A DNA stretch of 64,000 nucleotides from Paracoccus zeaxanthinifaciens ATCC 21588 (lineage in GTDB: Bacteria > Pseudomonadota > Alphaproteobacteria > Rhodobacterales > Rhodobacteraceae): the NCBI RefSeq assembly GCF_000420145.1, contig NZ_ATUJ01000007.1, positions 80,345-144,344 of the forward strand, in the 5' to 3' direction. The position numbers and the translations under genes are program-made. Positions 8,412 to 16,956 of this stretch are shown in pieces. Below the pieces are notes generated by a model, which worked only from the letters and a program-made list of their open reading frames with translations, had not been told where the DNA came from and did no database searches. Each line of letters opens with the position of its first letter. Position 1 is the stretch's first letter.

Positions 8412-9670
8412 TACCGGACCTTCCCGATGATCAGGCAGGCATTGGTGCCCCCGAAGCCGAAGCTGTTGGACAGCGCGACATCGACCTTGCGGCGGACGGC
8501 GGCATTGGCGGCCAGATCCAGCTGCGGCTCGACCGCGGGATTGTCCAGGTTGATCGTCGGCGGGCAGATCTGGTCGCGGATCGCGAGGATGCTGAAGATC
8601 GCCTCGACCGCGCCGGCGGCACCCAGAAGGTGGCCGATGCTGGACTTGGTGGACGACATGACCGCGTTCTTCGCGTGATCGCCTAGCAGGCGTTCCACCG
8701 CGCCCAGCTCGATCGTATCGGCCATGGTGCTGGTGCCATGCGCGTTGATATAGTCGATCTGCGACGGCTCGATCCGGGCCGAGGCCAGCGCCGCCTTCAT
8801 CGCGCGGAAGCCGCCATCGCCATCCTCGGCAGGGGCGGTGATGTGATAGGCGTCGCCCGACATCCCGTAGCCCAGCACCTCGGCATAGATCTTGGCGCCA
8901 CGCGCCACCGCGTGCTCGTATTCCTCGAGCACGACGACGCCCGCGCCCTCGCCCATGACGAAGCCGTCGCGGTCGTCGTCATAGGGGCGGCTGGCCGATT
9001 TCGGATCGTCCTCGCGCTTGGTGGACAGGGCCTTGCAGGCGTTGAAGCCCGCGATCCCGATCTCGCTGATGGGGCTTTCGGCGCCGCCCGCGACCATCAC
9101 GTCCGCGTCGCCGAAGGCGATCATGCGGGCCGCGTCGCCGATGGCATGGGCGCCGGTCGAACATGCCGTCACCGGCGCGTGGTTCGGACCCTTGAAGCCA
9201 TAGCGGATCGACACCTGGCCCGAGATCAGGTTGATCAGCGCGCCGGGGATGAAGAAGGGGCTGACGCGCTTGGGGCCGCGTTCCTTGATCAGGACCGCCG
9301 TCTCGGCGATCGAGGTCAACCCGCCAATGCCCGAGCCGATCATCACGCCGGTGCGCAGCAGGTCCTCTTCGTCCTCGGGGGTCCAGCCCGCATCGGTCAC
9401 CGCCTGATGCGCCGCCGCCATGCCATAGAGGATGAAGTCGTCGACCTTGCGCCGGTCCTTGGGCGCCATCCAGTCGTCGGGGTTGAAGGTGCCGTCCGTG
9501 CCGTCGCCGAAGGGAATCTCGCAGGCGTATTTCGTCACCACGTCCTTCGCGTCGAAGCGGGTGATCGGGCCCGCGCCCGACTGCCCTTCCAGAAGCCGCG
9601 ACCAGGTTTCCTCGACCCCAGAGGCCAGAGGCGTGACCATACCCAATCCCGTAACGACAACCCTGCGCAT
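8411..9670 (-). CDS. fabF: 3-oxoacyl-[acyl-carrier-protein] synthase II (KAS II)
   Basis: A 419-residue condensing enzyme that elongates acyl-ACP with malonyl-ACP in fatty-acid synthesis. The active-site cysteine is Cys170 in PVTACSTGAH; the two catalytic histidines are in NAHGTSTMAD and SSIGHLLGAAG. The start at 9670 gives the standard N-terminus MRRVVVTGLG; the frame is open further upstream but that stretch shows no family similarity. Unusually, acpP does not lie just upstream; a 0.5-kb stretch of apparent gene debris is there instead. Confidence 0.96.
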   Translation of the reverse strand: MRRVVVTGLGMVTPLASGVEETWSRLLEGQSGAGPITRFDAKDVVTKYACEIPFGDGTDGTFNPDDWMAPKDRRKVDDFILYGMAAAHQAVTDAGWTPEDEEDLLRTGVMIGSGIGGLTSIAETAVLIKERGPKRVSPFFIPGALINLISGQVSIRYGFKGPNHAPVTACSTGAHAIGDAARMIAFGDADVMVAGGAESPISEIGIAGFNACKALSTKREDDPKSASRPYDDDRDGFVMGEGAGVVVLEEYEHAVARGAKIYAEVLGYGMSGDAYHITAPAEDGDGGFRAMKAALASARIEPSQIDYINAHGTSTMADTIELGAVERLLGDHAKNAVMSSTKSSIGHLLGAAGAVEAIFSILAIRDQICPPTINLDNPAVEPQLDLAANAAVRRKVDVALSNSFGFGGTNACLIIGKVR

Positions 9671-9702
9671 CTTGGAAACCCTTGCCTGCCTTAGTTTGCG
9701 CG

Positions 9703-9731
9703 GTGATACACGCAGGAACCCCGGCACGCAA
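9703..9731 (-). promoter_or_regulatory. Possible promoter of fabF-mltG
   Basis: Minus strand TTGCGT (9726-9731), 17-bp spacer, TATCAC (9703-9708), about 33 bp before the fabF start. It matters because no acpP transcript feeds fabF from upstream. Confidence 0.4.
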
Positions 9732-9785
9732 CGCAACAACGCCTGCCCGTCCCGTGGAACAGGCAGACGTGAAGCCACTGAGGGG

Positions 9786-10147
9786 TCAGTGGAATTCCAG
9801 GACGGACTTGTCGTTCGACAGGTGACGCTCGGCCAGTTTCCGCCCGTGGACGCCCTTCACCAGCGGACGGACGGGATGCGATACTTCTGCGAGACCAGCA
9901 GATCCGCAACAGGCAGCCTCTGTCGCGGGGCACCCGCGCGGATGCGGACGGGCCACATGTTCGGCGCATTGGTGCCGACGCCAACGAGCGGCATGGAGTT
10001 CCCACCGAAGCCATCTGCTTGGCTGACGGAGTTTTCAAGACCAATTTTGCAGGCACAGTGCACTGCGCCTTGTCCGTCAGTCGTCAAACACGAAGCCGAG
10101 TTGCTTCGCTGCATCAATACAGCCCGAGGGCGAGCGGACATGTCCAC
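9786..10147 (-). pseudogene. Unrecognised coding remnant, apparently frameshifted
   Basis: The 543 bases between fabF and the kinase gene hold no intact gene I recognise. On the minus strand one frame (about 10060 to 9870) reads with high GC3 through GTNAPNMWPVRI and LPVADLLVSQKYRIPSVR, then stops. The next frame continues in good codon usage as PLVKGVHGRKLAERHLSNDK to a stop at 9786. A single frameshift near 9870 would join them. GC is lower in 10020-10150. I cannot name the family, and it is not acpP. It may be a decayed gene left by a rearrangement; a non-coding explanation is possible. Confidence 0.3.
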
Positions 10148-10213
10148 CCGCCCTCGACGAAGATGTTCAATTTCCGCCGTGCGATGTGCATCGAGGCGGC
10201 AGCCGGCGCTCTG

Positions 10214-11224
10214 TCACAGACCCGCAGCGCGGAAATCCGCCAGCAGGTCGCGCTCGGGGCGGGCGCCGACATGGCCGATCACCTCGGCGGCGGCGATGCA
10301 GCCCATGCGGCCCGCGACCTCCAGCGGCCGCCCCGAGGCAAGGCCATAGATCAACCCGGCGGCGAACTGGTCCCCCGCGCCCGTCGCATCCACCGGCACC
10401 ACGCGATGGACCGGCGCGGTCACGCGCTCCTCGTTGCGGATCAGGATCGCATCGTCGCCCGAGCGCGTGCAGACGACCGTGCCGCAATCGGCGGTCGCAA
10501 GGCGCAGCGCCTCTTCCAGGTCCTCGACCTGATAGAGCGACTGCCATTCGTGGACATTGCCGATGACGTAATCCATCCGCCCCGCGACCAGTTCGCGGAA
10601 ATCGTCGCGATGCCGGTCCACGCAGAACGGGTCCGACAGCGCGATGCCCGCCTGCCCGCCCGCGCGGTGGATCTGGTCGGCGGCCTTCATGAAGGCGTCC
10701 TTGCCCTTCGGCTTGTCGAACAGGTACCCCTCCAGGAACAGCCAGCCCGCACCGTCGAAGACCGCCGGATCGACATCCTCCGGCCCCAGCTCGGCCGAGA
10801 TGCCGAGATAGGTGTTCATCGACCGCTCTCCGTCGGGGGTCACGAAGATGATGGTGCGAGAACTGGGCAGGCTGCCGCCCGGAACCGGCGCGTTGACGAA
10901 GCGCGTGCCCGCACCCTCGGTCTGGGCGACATAGCTGCGGCCGATCTCGTCATCGGCGACGCAGCCGATGAAGGCGGTGCGCAGGCCCAGCTTGCCGATG
11001 CCCGCAAGCGTGTTCGCCACGCTGCCGCCCGCCGCCATGCGCGATCCCGAATGGCGTTCGGAATGGTCGTCCGCCTGCGCCGCCATCAGGTATTCCGAGC
11101 GTTCGCGGTCGACCAGCTGCATGATCCCCTTCTCGATCCCCAGCTGTGCCAGGCGCTCTTCCTCGGTGGGGGCGATGATGTCCATGACGGCATTGCCGAT
11201 GCCGATGACATAGGGCTCGTTCAT
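10214..11224 (-). CDS. PfkB-family sugar/adenosine kinase
   Basis: A 336-residue ribokinase-fold kinase, close to the adenosine-kinase branch. The N-terminus is GIGNAVMDIIAP, the glycine-rich part is MAAGGSVANTLAGIGKLG, and the C-terminal signature DATGAGDQFAAG holds the catalytic aspartate and the anion hole. It phosphorylates a sugar or nucleoside hydroxyl with ATP. The start at 11224 overlaps the nth stop by 4 nt (ATGA), so nth and this gene form a coupled pair. The substrate is uncertain: adenosine is most likely by similarity, with other sugars possible. Confidence 0.88.
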   Translation of the reverse strand: MNEPYVIGIGNAVMDIIAPTEEERLAQLGIEKGIMQLVDRERSEYLMAAQADDHSERHSGSRMAAGGSVANTLAGIGKLGLRTAFIGCVADDEIGRSYVAQTEGAGTRFVNAPVPGGSLPSSRTIIFVTPDGERSMNTYLGISAELGPEDVDPAVFDGAGWLFLEGYLFDKPKGKDAFMKAADQIHRAGGQAGIALSDPFCVDRHRDDFRELVAGRMDYVIGNVHEWQSLYQVEDLEEALRLATADCGTVVCTRSGDDAILIRNEERVTAPVHRVVPVDATGAGDQFAAGLIYGLASGRPLEVAGRMGCIAAAEVIGHVGARPERDLLADFRAAGL

Positions 11225-11877
11225 TCGGTCTTCTCCTCGAATGCGCAGAATTCTTCGATGGGGCAGATGGCGCAGCGGGGCCGCCGCGCCTGGCAGACAT
11301 AGCGTCCGTGCAGGATCAGCCAGTGATGGGCATGGGTCTGGAAACGCGCGGGGACGTGATCCTCGATCGCGCGCTCGACCTCGTCCACGTCGCGGCCCGG
11401 GGCGATGCGGGTCCGGTTGCCGACGCGGAAGATATGGGTGTCGACGGCCTGCGCGGGATGCCCGAAGGCGCAGGACAGGACCACGTTCGCGGTCTTGCGC
11501 CCCACCCCCGGCAGCGACATCAGCGAGGCGCGGCTGTCGGGAACCTCGCCGCCGTAATCCTTGACCAGAATGCGAGACAGGGCGATGACGTTCTTCGCCT
11601 TCTGGCGGAACAGGCCGATGGTCTTGATATGCTCGGTCACGCCTTCGAGGCCCAGATCCAGCATCTTCTGCGGCGTGTCGGCCTGCGCGAACAGCCCGCG
11701 CGTGGCCTTGTTCACCCCGACATCGGTCGCCTGGGCCGACAGCGCGACCGCCACGACCAGGGTGTAGGGGTTCACGAAATTCAGCTCGGTCTCGGGCGCG
11801 GGGTTGGCGTCCTGCAACCGCGAGAAGATCGCGACCTGCGTGCCGAAGGGCAAGGCTGGGGGAAGGCGTTTCGACAT
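11221..11877 (-). CDS. nth: Endonuclease III
   Basis: A 218-residue DNA glycosylase/AP lyase of base-excision repair, removing oxidised pyrimidines. Present are the helix-hairpin-helix LPGVGRKTANVV, the catalytic lysine in SAQATDVGVNKA, the catalytic aspartate in AVDTHIFRVGNRT and the 4Fe-4S cluster cysteines in the pattern C-x6-C-x2-C-x5-C at the C-terminus. The start at 11877 is chosen over an upstream in-frame start because it gives the usual length. It overlaps the kinase gene by 4 nt. Confidence 0.96.
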   Translation of the reverse strand: MSKRLPPALPFGTQVAIFSRLQDANPAPETELNFVNPYTLVVAVALSAQATDVGVNKATRGLFAQADTPQKMLDLGLEGVTEHIKTIGLFRQKAKNVIALSRILVKDYGGEVPDSRASLMSLPGVGRKTANVVLSCAFGHPAQAVDTHIFRVGNRTRIAPGRDVDEVERAIEDHVPARFQTHAHHWLILHGRYVCQARRPRCAICPIEEFCAFEEKTE

Positions 11878-12084
11878 GATCCCCCGCTTTTGACCGCGCC
11901 CGCGCGCCAATGCAAGCGCCGCGCGGAATTCCGCACCGGACCGTGCAGTTCACCGAAACTTGGCTTTCCATTTGCCCGGAACTGCGACAGCGTGCCACGC
12001 GTTGAAACCGGCCCGACAGCGGGCCGACAAGAACAAGACGGCGCGGCACATGCCCCGCCACCGGAACATCGAAAGGGAGCTCCG

Positions 12085-12756
12085 ATGAAACTCCGCAGCA
12101 CCGCAATCCTGGCCGTTTCCGGCCTCATGGTCCTTGGCGCCTGCGCCGATCCGAACGCCACGGGCACGGGGACCGGCACCGGTCTCAGCCGCACCCAGCA
12201 GGGCGCGCTGGCAGGGGCCGCCGTTGGCGCGCTCTATGGCGCGACGCGCGACGACGACAACAACAACGAAGGCCGCGATGCTGCGCGTGGCGCGATCATC
12301 GGCGCGGCTGCCGGCGCGATCGCGGGCAACATCTTGGACCGCCAGGCGGCGGCGCTGGAACAGTCGATCCAGAACCCGAACGTCCAGATCGTGAACCACG
12401 GGTCCTACCTGCAGGTCGTCATGCCCGAGGGCATCCTGTTCGCGACCGACAGCGCCGCGGTTTCCGGCCCCGCCCAGAGCGATCTCTATGCCGTGGCGCG
12501 GAACCTGAACCAGTATCCGAACAGCCGCGTCGAGGTGATCGGCCATACCGACAATACCGGCAGCGCGTCCTATAACCAGGACCTGTCGCAGCGCCGCGCG
12601 CAGTCGGTTCTGGGCATCCTGTCGGCGGCAGGCGTCAGCCAGAACCGCATGGTCGCCGTCGGCCGCGGCCTGACGCAGCCCGTCGCGTCGAACGACACCG
12701 CATCGGGTCGTGCGCAGAACCGCCGGGTCGAGATCATCATCCGCCCGACGCAGTAA
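12085..12756 (+). CDS. OmpA-family lipoprotein with glycine-zipper segment
   Basis: A 223-residue outer-membrane lipoprotein: signal peptide with lipobox LGAC (Cys about 19), a glycine-zipper region (about 36-80, GALAGAAVGALYGA and GAIIGAAAGAIAG), then a C-terminal OmpA peptidoglycan-binding domain (about 105-220). That domain shows GHTDNTGS and the NRRVEI motif that binds diaminopimelate. It tethers the outer membrane to the wall, in the YiaD/Pal-like group. The start has AGGGAGCT just upstream. It is a single-gene unit, ending at the terminator at 12800. Confidence 0.92.
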   Translation: MKLRSTAILAVSGLMVLGACADPNATGTGTGTGLSRTQQGALAGAAVGALYGATRDDDNNNEGRDAARGAIIGAAAGAIAGNILDRQAAALEQSIQNPNVQIVNHGSYLQVVMPEGILFATDSAAVSGPAQSDLYAVARNLNQYPNSRVEVIGHTDNTGSASYNQDLSQRRAQSVLGILSAAGVSQNRMVAVGRGLTQPVASNDTASGRAQNRRVEIIIRPTQ

Positions 12757-12799
12757 AAGGACGGGCCGGTTCACCCCGGCCCCGCCCAATCGGAAACGA

Positions 12800-12834
12800 G
12801 AAACCCCCGGCTGCCACGTGGCACCGGGGGTTTC
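12800..12834. terminator. Bidirectional terminator between the OmpA lipoprotein and the ATP synthase operon
   Basis: Perfect 11-bp arms (12800-12810 and 12824-12834), extended inside by a second self-complementary part. T-rich tails occur on both sides, serving both convergent units. Confidence 0.8.
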
Positions 12835-12858
12835 TTCATTCCAGGGACGGGGCGGCGC

Positions 12859-13422
12859 TCAGTTCAGGCGGCGCGCCACATCCTCGATCGCATCGTCGAT
12901 CCCGGCCGAGCGGTTGCCCGCCTGGACCTGCTTTGCCAGCAGCTCGGAGGCGGCGGACACGGCAGCGGCGACGGCCTTGTCACGGACGGCGCGCACGGCG
13001 TCGTTCTCGGCGCTGGCGATCTGATCCTCGGCCGCCTGCAGGCGACGGTCGATCGAACGCGCCAGGTCGTCCTGCGCACGTGCGGCCTGAGCCTCGGCGT
13101 CGCGACGGGCATTGGCGACGATTTCCTCGGCCTGGCCCGTCACTTCGCGCTGGCGGCGCTCGTAGCTGGCATAGATCTCCTGCGCTTCCTCGCGAAGGCG
13201 GCGTGCCTCGTCCAGATCGGCGCGGATCCCCTCGGCACGCTTGTCCAGCAGGCCGCCCAGAAGGGCCGGAACCTTGAAGTAGACCAGCACGCCGATGAAG
13301 ACGATGAACGCCAGCAGCACGATGAAATCGGTGTTGCGCAGCGAGAAGAACGGACCCGTCGCGGCGGCTGCCGGACCGGCGATCATCGCGCCGGCGGCTG
13401 CGGTTGCGAGAAGACGCTTCAT
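12859..13422 (-). CDS. atpF: F0F1 ATP synthase subunit b
   Basis: A 187-residue peripheral-stalk subunit with an N-terminal membrane segment (about 32-50, [16 protein letters not shown]) followed by a long charged coiled coil to the end. The first ~20 residues look like a cleavable signal peptide ([14 protein letters not shown]), as in other alphaproteobacterial b subunits. Its start overlaps the b' stop by 4 nt. It is the last gene of the Fo operon; the F1 operon is elsewhere, the normal arrangement in Rhodobacteraceae. Confidence 0.94.
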   Translation of the reverse strand: MKRLLATAAAGAMIAGPAAAATGPFFSLRNTDFIVLLAFIVFIGVLVYFKVPALLGGLLDKRAEGIRADLDEARRLREEAQEIYASYERRQREVTGQAEEIVANARRDAEAQAARAQDDLARSIDRRLQAAEDQIASAENDAVRAVRDKAVAAAVSAASELLAKQVQAGNRSAGIDDAIEDVARRLN

Positions 13423-14048
13423 TGCACCGCTCCTTTCATCCGGGCGTCGATGGCGGCGTCGATGCTGGCGGCATCGGCGTTGCCACCGAAGGACGCGACC
13501 AGTTCGGCGGCGACATCACGTGCGACTTCGCGCGCGCCGGCATCCGACGATGCGCGGATCTCGCGCAGGCGTGCTTCGGATTCGGCGGTGCGGGCCGCGA
13601 TTTCGGCATCTGCCTTGGCGATTGCCGCGTCCAGCTCGGCCTGGATCTCGGCGCGGTTCTGCGCCACGATCGCCTGAGCTTCGGACCGGGCATCGGCCAG
13701 GGCCTTGTCATAGGCAGCTTCGGCCGCACGGGCCTTCTGCTTGAATTCCTCGGCGGCCATCAGATCGCCGGTGATCGCGCCCTGACGGTCCGACAGGACG
13801 GCGGCGATACGGGGCAGCGCGACGCGCGACAGGACCAGATAGAGGACCACCAGCGTCACGACCAGCCAGAAGATCTGGTTGCCGAACGTGGTCAGATCCA
13901 GCTGCGGAAGTCCCGCGGCTTCGGCATGGCCCGCTGCATCGGCCCCGTGGGCCGCGGCATCGGTGCCGTGGGCTGCGTCGTGACCGACGACTTCGCCCTC
14001 AGAGTGTTCGACCGCGTGGGTGGCGGCCTCTTGCAACAGGCTGAACAT
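13419..14048 (-). CDS. atpG: F0F1 ATP synthase subunit b'
   Basis: A 209-residue second stalk subunit, forming a heterodimer with b, as in photosynthetic bacteria and Rhodobacteraceae. A His/Ala-rich N-terminal stretch (about 1-48) precedes the membrane segment (about 60-78, [15 protein letters not shown]) and a long Ala/Glu-rich coiled coil. The N-terminal extension is longer than in many homologues. The 4-nt overlap with atpF implies coupled, equal synthesis of the two subunits. Some annotations name this gene atpF2 or atpX. Confidence 0.92.
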   Translation of the reverse strand: MFSLLQEAATHAVEHSEGEVVGHDAAHGTDAAAHGADAAGHAEAAGLPQLDLTTFGNQIFWLVVTLVVLYLVLSRVALPRIAAVLSDRQGAITGDLMAAEEFKQKARAAEAAYDKALADARSEAQAIVAQNRAEIQAELDAAIAKADAEIAARTAESEARLREIRASSDAGAREVARDVAAELVASFGGNADAASIDAAIDARMKGAVQ

Positions 14049-14122
14049 TTCCTACCCCATGGCCTTGAAGATCACGATGGGGCGGGGGCGAACCCCCACC
14101 CCGCCGCAAGGATGGCGTGGGA

Positions 14123-14359
14123 TCAGACCGCGAACATCAGCAGAAGCGCGACGAGGAACGAGAAGATCCCCAGTGCTTCCGCAAAGGCCATGCCGATGAA
14201 CAGCGTGGCGGTCTGACCGGCAGCAGCCGACGGGTTGCGCAGGGCACCGGCCAGGAAGTTGCCGGCGACGTTGCCCACGCCGAGGGCTGCGAAGCCCATG
14301 CCGAACGCGGTCAGGCCGACGCCGATGTACTGGCCCAGTTCTGCGATATTGCCTTCCAT
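14123..14359 (-). CDS. atpE: F0F1 ATP synthase subunit c
   Basis: A 78-residue proteolipid forming the rotating ring. Two membrane helices are joined by the polar loop [12 protein letters not shown]; the proton-carrying glutamate is in the second helix ([10 protein letters not shown]). The first helix has the tight-packing GxGxxxxGxG pattern ([12 protein letters not shown]). The start at 14359 is fixed by the family N-terminus and the GGAGAG upstream; the longer open frame upstream is not coding. The 82-bp gap to atpB and 74-bp gap to atpG are typical for the high translation demand of c. Confidence 0.96.
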   Translation of the reverse strand: MEGNIAELGQYIGVGLTAFGMGFAALGVGNVAGNFLAGALRNPSAAAGQTATLFIGMAFAEALGIFSFLVALLLMFAV

Positions 14360-14441
14360 GGTATCTCTCCTTGCGGTTGGAAGATTGGCGATCTTGGTTG
14401 GGCGACCCCGGCAGGGGTCGCTGTCGCTGCGCGTCGTCGCC

Positions 14442-15197
14442 TCAGTGCGACGGGTGCAGCGCATCCTTGAGGTAGACGCAGGTCAGGATCGTGAAGACGT
14501 AAGCCTGCACGAAGGCCACCAGCACTTCGAAGGCATACATGCCGACGACGGCCACGATGGCGACGGGTGCGACCGCGGCGATTGCCGCGAAGCCTGCGAA
14601 GACCTTGATGACGGCGTGGCCCGCGATCATGTTGCCTGCCAGACGGATGGACAGGCTGAGCGGACGCACGAAGTAGCTGATGACCTCGATCACGGCCAGG
14701 ATCGGGCGCACGGCCAGCGGCGCGGACTTGATCCAGAACAGTTCGAGGAAGTGGCTGCCGTTCTTGACGAAGCCGATGACGGTCACGCCGATGAACACGG
14801 CCATGGCCAGCACGCCGGTCACCGCGATATGCGAGGTGACGGTGAACGCGGTCGGAACCAGGCCCAGCATGTTGCCGAAGCAGATGAACATGAACAGCGT
14901 CAGCACGTAGGGGAAGTACTGCAGGCCGTCCTTGCCGGCGATGTCCTCGATCATCTTGTGGACGAGGCCGTATGCCATCTCGGCGACCGACTGCGCGCGG
15001 TTCGGGACCACGGCGCGGCCACGGGTGCCCAGCACCAGCAGCGCGATGGACGCAAGCGCGGTCAGCGCCAGCCACAGCGTGACGTTGGTGGGCGTCCACC
15101 AGTGGACCTCGGCCCCGCCGAAGAGCGGCTTGACCACGAACTGGTCCATCGGGTGGAATTCAAGGCCGCCGCCAGTCGCTTCCGTCGCCACGATCAA
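14442..15197 (-). CDS. atpB: F0F1 ATP synthase subunit a
   Basis: A 251-residue integral membrane subunit forming the proton half-channels. The essential arginine is in the [15 protein letters not shown] helix, the hallmark of subunit a. The N-terminus and PLFGG stretch match alphaproteobacterial homologues. Its start overlaps the atpI stop by 4 nt (15194-15197). Confidence 0.96.
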   Translation of the reverse strand: MIVATEATGGGLEFHPMDQFVVKPLFGGAEVHWWTPTNVTLWLALTALASIALLVLGTRGRAVVPNRAQSVAEMAYGLVHKMIEDIAGKDGLQYFPYVLTLFMFICFGNMLGLVPTAFTVTSHIAVTGVLAMAVFIGVTVIGFVKNGSHFLELFWIKSAPLAVRPILAVIEVISYFVRPLSLSIRLAGNMIAGHAVIKVFAGFAAIAAVAPVAIVAVVGMYAFEVLVAFVQAYVFTILTCVYLKDALHPSH

Positions 15198-15541
15198 TCC
15201 CTCTCGTCACTGCCCGACCTCGGGCCGGTATCCTTGTCGATCTCGCCCGCGGTGCGCATCATCGTCTTGATGCCGGCCGCGAGGCCGAGAAAAATGAAGA
15301 CGACCATCATCAGGGGCATCGTCCCCAGAAGATAGTCCAGACCGTAACCGATCGCCCCGCCAAGCCCCAGCCCGGTCACAAGCTCGATCACCATCCGCCA
15401 GGCCAGGTTGGCCTGTTCGTACTTGCCCATCGGACCTGGGGTCCGCGGACCGGGTGCCTTCGCGGCCAGCTTCTCCTCGAGCGCGCGGAGACGGTCGGCA
15501 TCCGATCCCTTTTCCGCGTCGTCCCGGGGTTCACCGGCCAT
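15194..15541 (-). CDS. atpI: AtpI/AtpZ-type assembly protein
   Basis: A 115-residue protein with a charged N-terminal half and two membrane helices (about 55-72 and 77-93) joined by a short turn, the AtpI/AtpZ pattern. It probably assists c-ring assembly or Mg2+ supply to the ATP synthase. It is the first gene of the Fo operon and overlaps atpB by 4 nt. A good promoter lies 30-57 bp upstream. Confidence 0.9.
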   Translation of the reverse strand: MAGEPRDDAEKGSDADRLRALEEKLAAKAPGPRTPGPMGKYEQANLAWRMVIELVTGLGLGGAIGYGLDYLLGTMPLMMVVFIFLGLAAGIKTMMRTAGEIDKDTGPRSGSDERD

Positions 15542-15569
15542 GCTTCACGCCCCCGTGTTCGTTGCAGGC

Positions 15570-15598
15570 TGTCTAGAAAGAACAGCCCCCCAAGTCAA
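15570..15598 (-). promoter_or_regulatory. Promoter of the ATP synthase Fo operon
   Basis: Minus strand TTGACT (15593-15598), 17-bp spacer, TAGACA (15570-15575), about 30 bp before the atpI start. Confidence 0.7.
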
Positions 15599-15722
15599 GC
15601 ACGGGGTTCCCCGTTGCAAGCCCATGAAAAAGCGTCATATTCCCATTTCGTCGCGCGCATTGCATTCCGCGGCGCGGCAGGACATTATTCAACCCGCTGG
15701 TTGACCAAGGCCCGATCCCCAT

Positions 15723-16091
15723 ATGCCCCCTGCCCCCATTCCACCATCCGGCCCCGACCGGCTGGACCTGATCTTCGCGGCCCTTGCCGATCCCACGCGC
15801 AGGCGCGTCATGTCGATGCTGCTGGAAGACGACATGGCCGTCAGCGACGTCGCCCAGCCCTTCGAGATGAGCCTTGCGGCCGTGTCCAAGCACCTCTCGG
15901 TGCTTGCAGCCGCGGGCCTGATCCGTCAGGAACGGCGGGGCCGGATCACCTGGTGCATGCTGGACCCTTCGGGAATGCGCATGGCCTCGGTCTGGATGCA
16001 GGGCTTCGGACAATTCGATCCGGTGGACCTGGACGATTTCGAACGCTTCCTGGAAGCCGAACTGAGGGAAATGGATGACGACGACGCCTGA
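15723..16091 (+). CDS. ArsR-family transcriptional regulator
   Basis: A 122-residue winged-helix regulator. The HTH is at about residues 22-66 (AALADPTRRRVMSMLLEDD, then SLAAVSKHLSVLAAAGLI). It has no cysteine metal site of the ArsR/SmtB alpha3 type, so it is probably not a metal sensor but one of the SdpR-like members. Its 3' end overlaps the pseudouridine kinase by 17 nt, so it is the first gene of a three-gene unit. The reasonable inference is that it controls the pseudouridine genes. The ligand is unknown. Confidence 0.88.
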   Translation: MPPAPIPPSGPDRLDLIFAALADPTRRRVMSMLLEDDMAVSDVAQPFEMSLAAVSKHLSVLAAAGLIRQERRGRITWCMLDPSGMRMASVWMQGFGQFDPVDLDDFERFLEAELREMDDDDA

Positions 16092-16956
16092 GGTCCTGTG
16101 CATCGGGGCGATGCTGTGGGACGTGATCGGCCGCGCGCCGCGCCGCATGGCGCCCGGTGCGGATGTGCCGGGACGGATCCGCCACATTCCGGGGGGCGTC
16201 GCGCTGAATGTCGCGGTCGCGCTGGCCCGTTGGGGCGTCTCGCCCGCCGTGCTGTCCGCCGTGGGCCGCGACCCCGAGGGCGAGGCCCTGATCGCCGAGG
16301 CCGAGCGCCTTGGCGTGCTGACCGGACACTTGTTCCGCGACGGCGGCCTGCCCACCGACTGCTACATGGGCATCGAGGACAGCGAGGGGCTGATCGCGGC
16401 CATCGCCGACGCCCATTCGCTGGAGGAGGCGGGCGACGCGATCCTCTCGCCCCTGGACGACGCGCTGGCCGCCTGGTCGCGCCCGGTGGTGCTGGACGGC
16501 AACCTGACCGAGGATCTGCTGGCCGTGATCGCCCGCGATCCGCGCCTGTCCCATGCCGATCTGCGCGTGGTGCCCGCAAGCCCCGGCAAGGCCGAGCGGC
16601 TGGAGCCCCTGATCGCCGCACGGCGCGGCTGCTTCTATCTCAACCGTCTCGAGGCCGAGATCCTGGCCGGGCGCGCCTGCGCGGATGCCGCCAGCGCCGC
16701 CGAGGCCGTGGTCGCGCGCGGCGCCGCCCGCGTGCTGGTCACGGACGGTCCCCATGCGGCGGCGGATGCGATGGCCAACGGGCCGACCCTGACCCATCGC
16801 CCGCCCCCCGTCACGGTCGCGCGCGTCACCGGCGCGGGCGACTGCTTCCTTGCCGCGCATCTTGCGGCCGAATTGAAGAACCAGCCGCGCGATGCGGCCC
16901 TGCGGCAGGCGGTCGAAGCCTCTGCCGCGCATGTCTCCGGAAAGGACGTCCCCTGA
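16075..16956 (+). CDS. psuK: PfkB-family kinase, probable pseudouridine kinase
   Basis: A 293-residue ribokinase-fold kinase with VLCIGAMLWDVIG at the N-terminus, the glycine-rich PGGVALNVAVALARWG and the signature VTGAGDCFLAAH containing the catalytic aspartate. Followed directly by pseudouridine-5'-phosphate glycosidase (TGATG overlap at 16954-16958), it very likely phosphorylates pseudouridine. It overlaps the regulator gene by 17 nt. The assignment rests on context plus fold, since PfkB kinases differ little in motif. Confidence 0.85.
   Translation: MTTTPEVLCIGAMLWDVIGRAPRRMAPGADVPGRIRHIPGGVALNVAVALARWGVSPAVLSAVGRDPEGEALIAEAERLGVLTGHLFRDGGLPTDCYMGIEDSEGLIAAIADAHSLEEAGDAILSPLDDALAAWSRPVVLDGNLTEDLLAVIARDPRLSHADLRVVPASPGKAERLEPLIAARRGCFYLNRLEAEILAGRACADAASAAEAVVARGAARVLVTDGPHAAADAMANGPTLTHRPPPVTVARVTGAGDCFLAAHLAAELKNQPRDAALRQAVEASAAHVSGKDVP

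Noticed and set aside
9786..10213. tmRNA or another structured RNA
   Set aside because: No tRNA-like ends, CCA or tag-peptide frame could be found; codon bias over part of the region fits decayed protein coding better.
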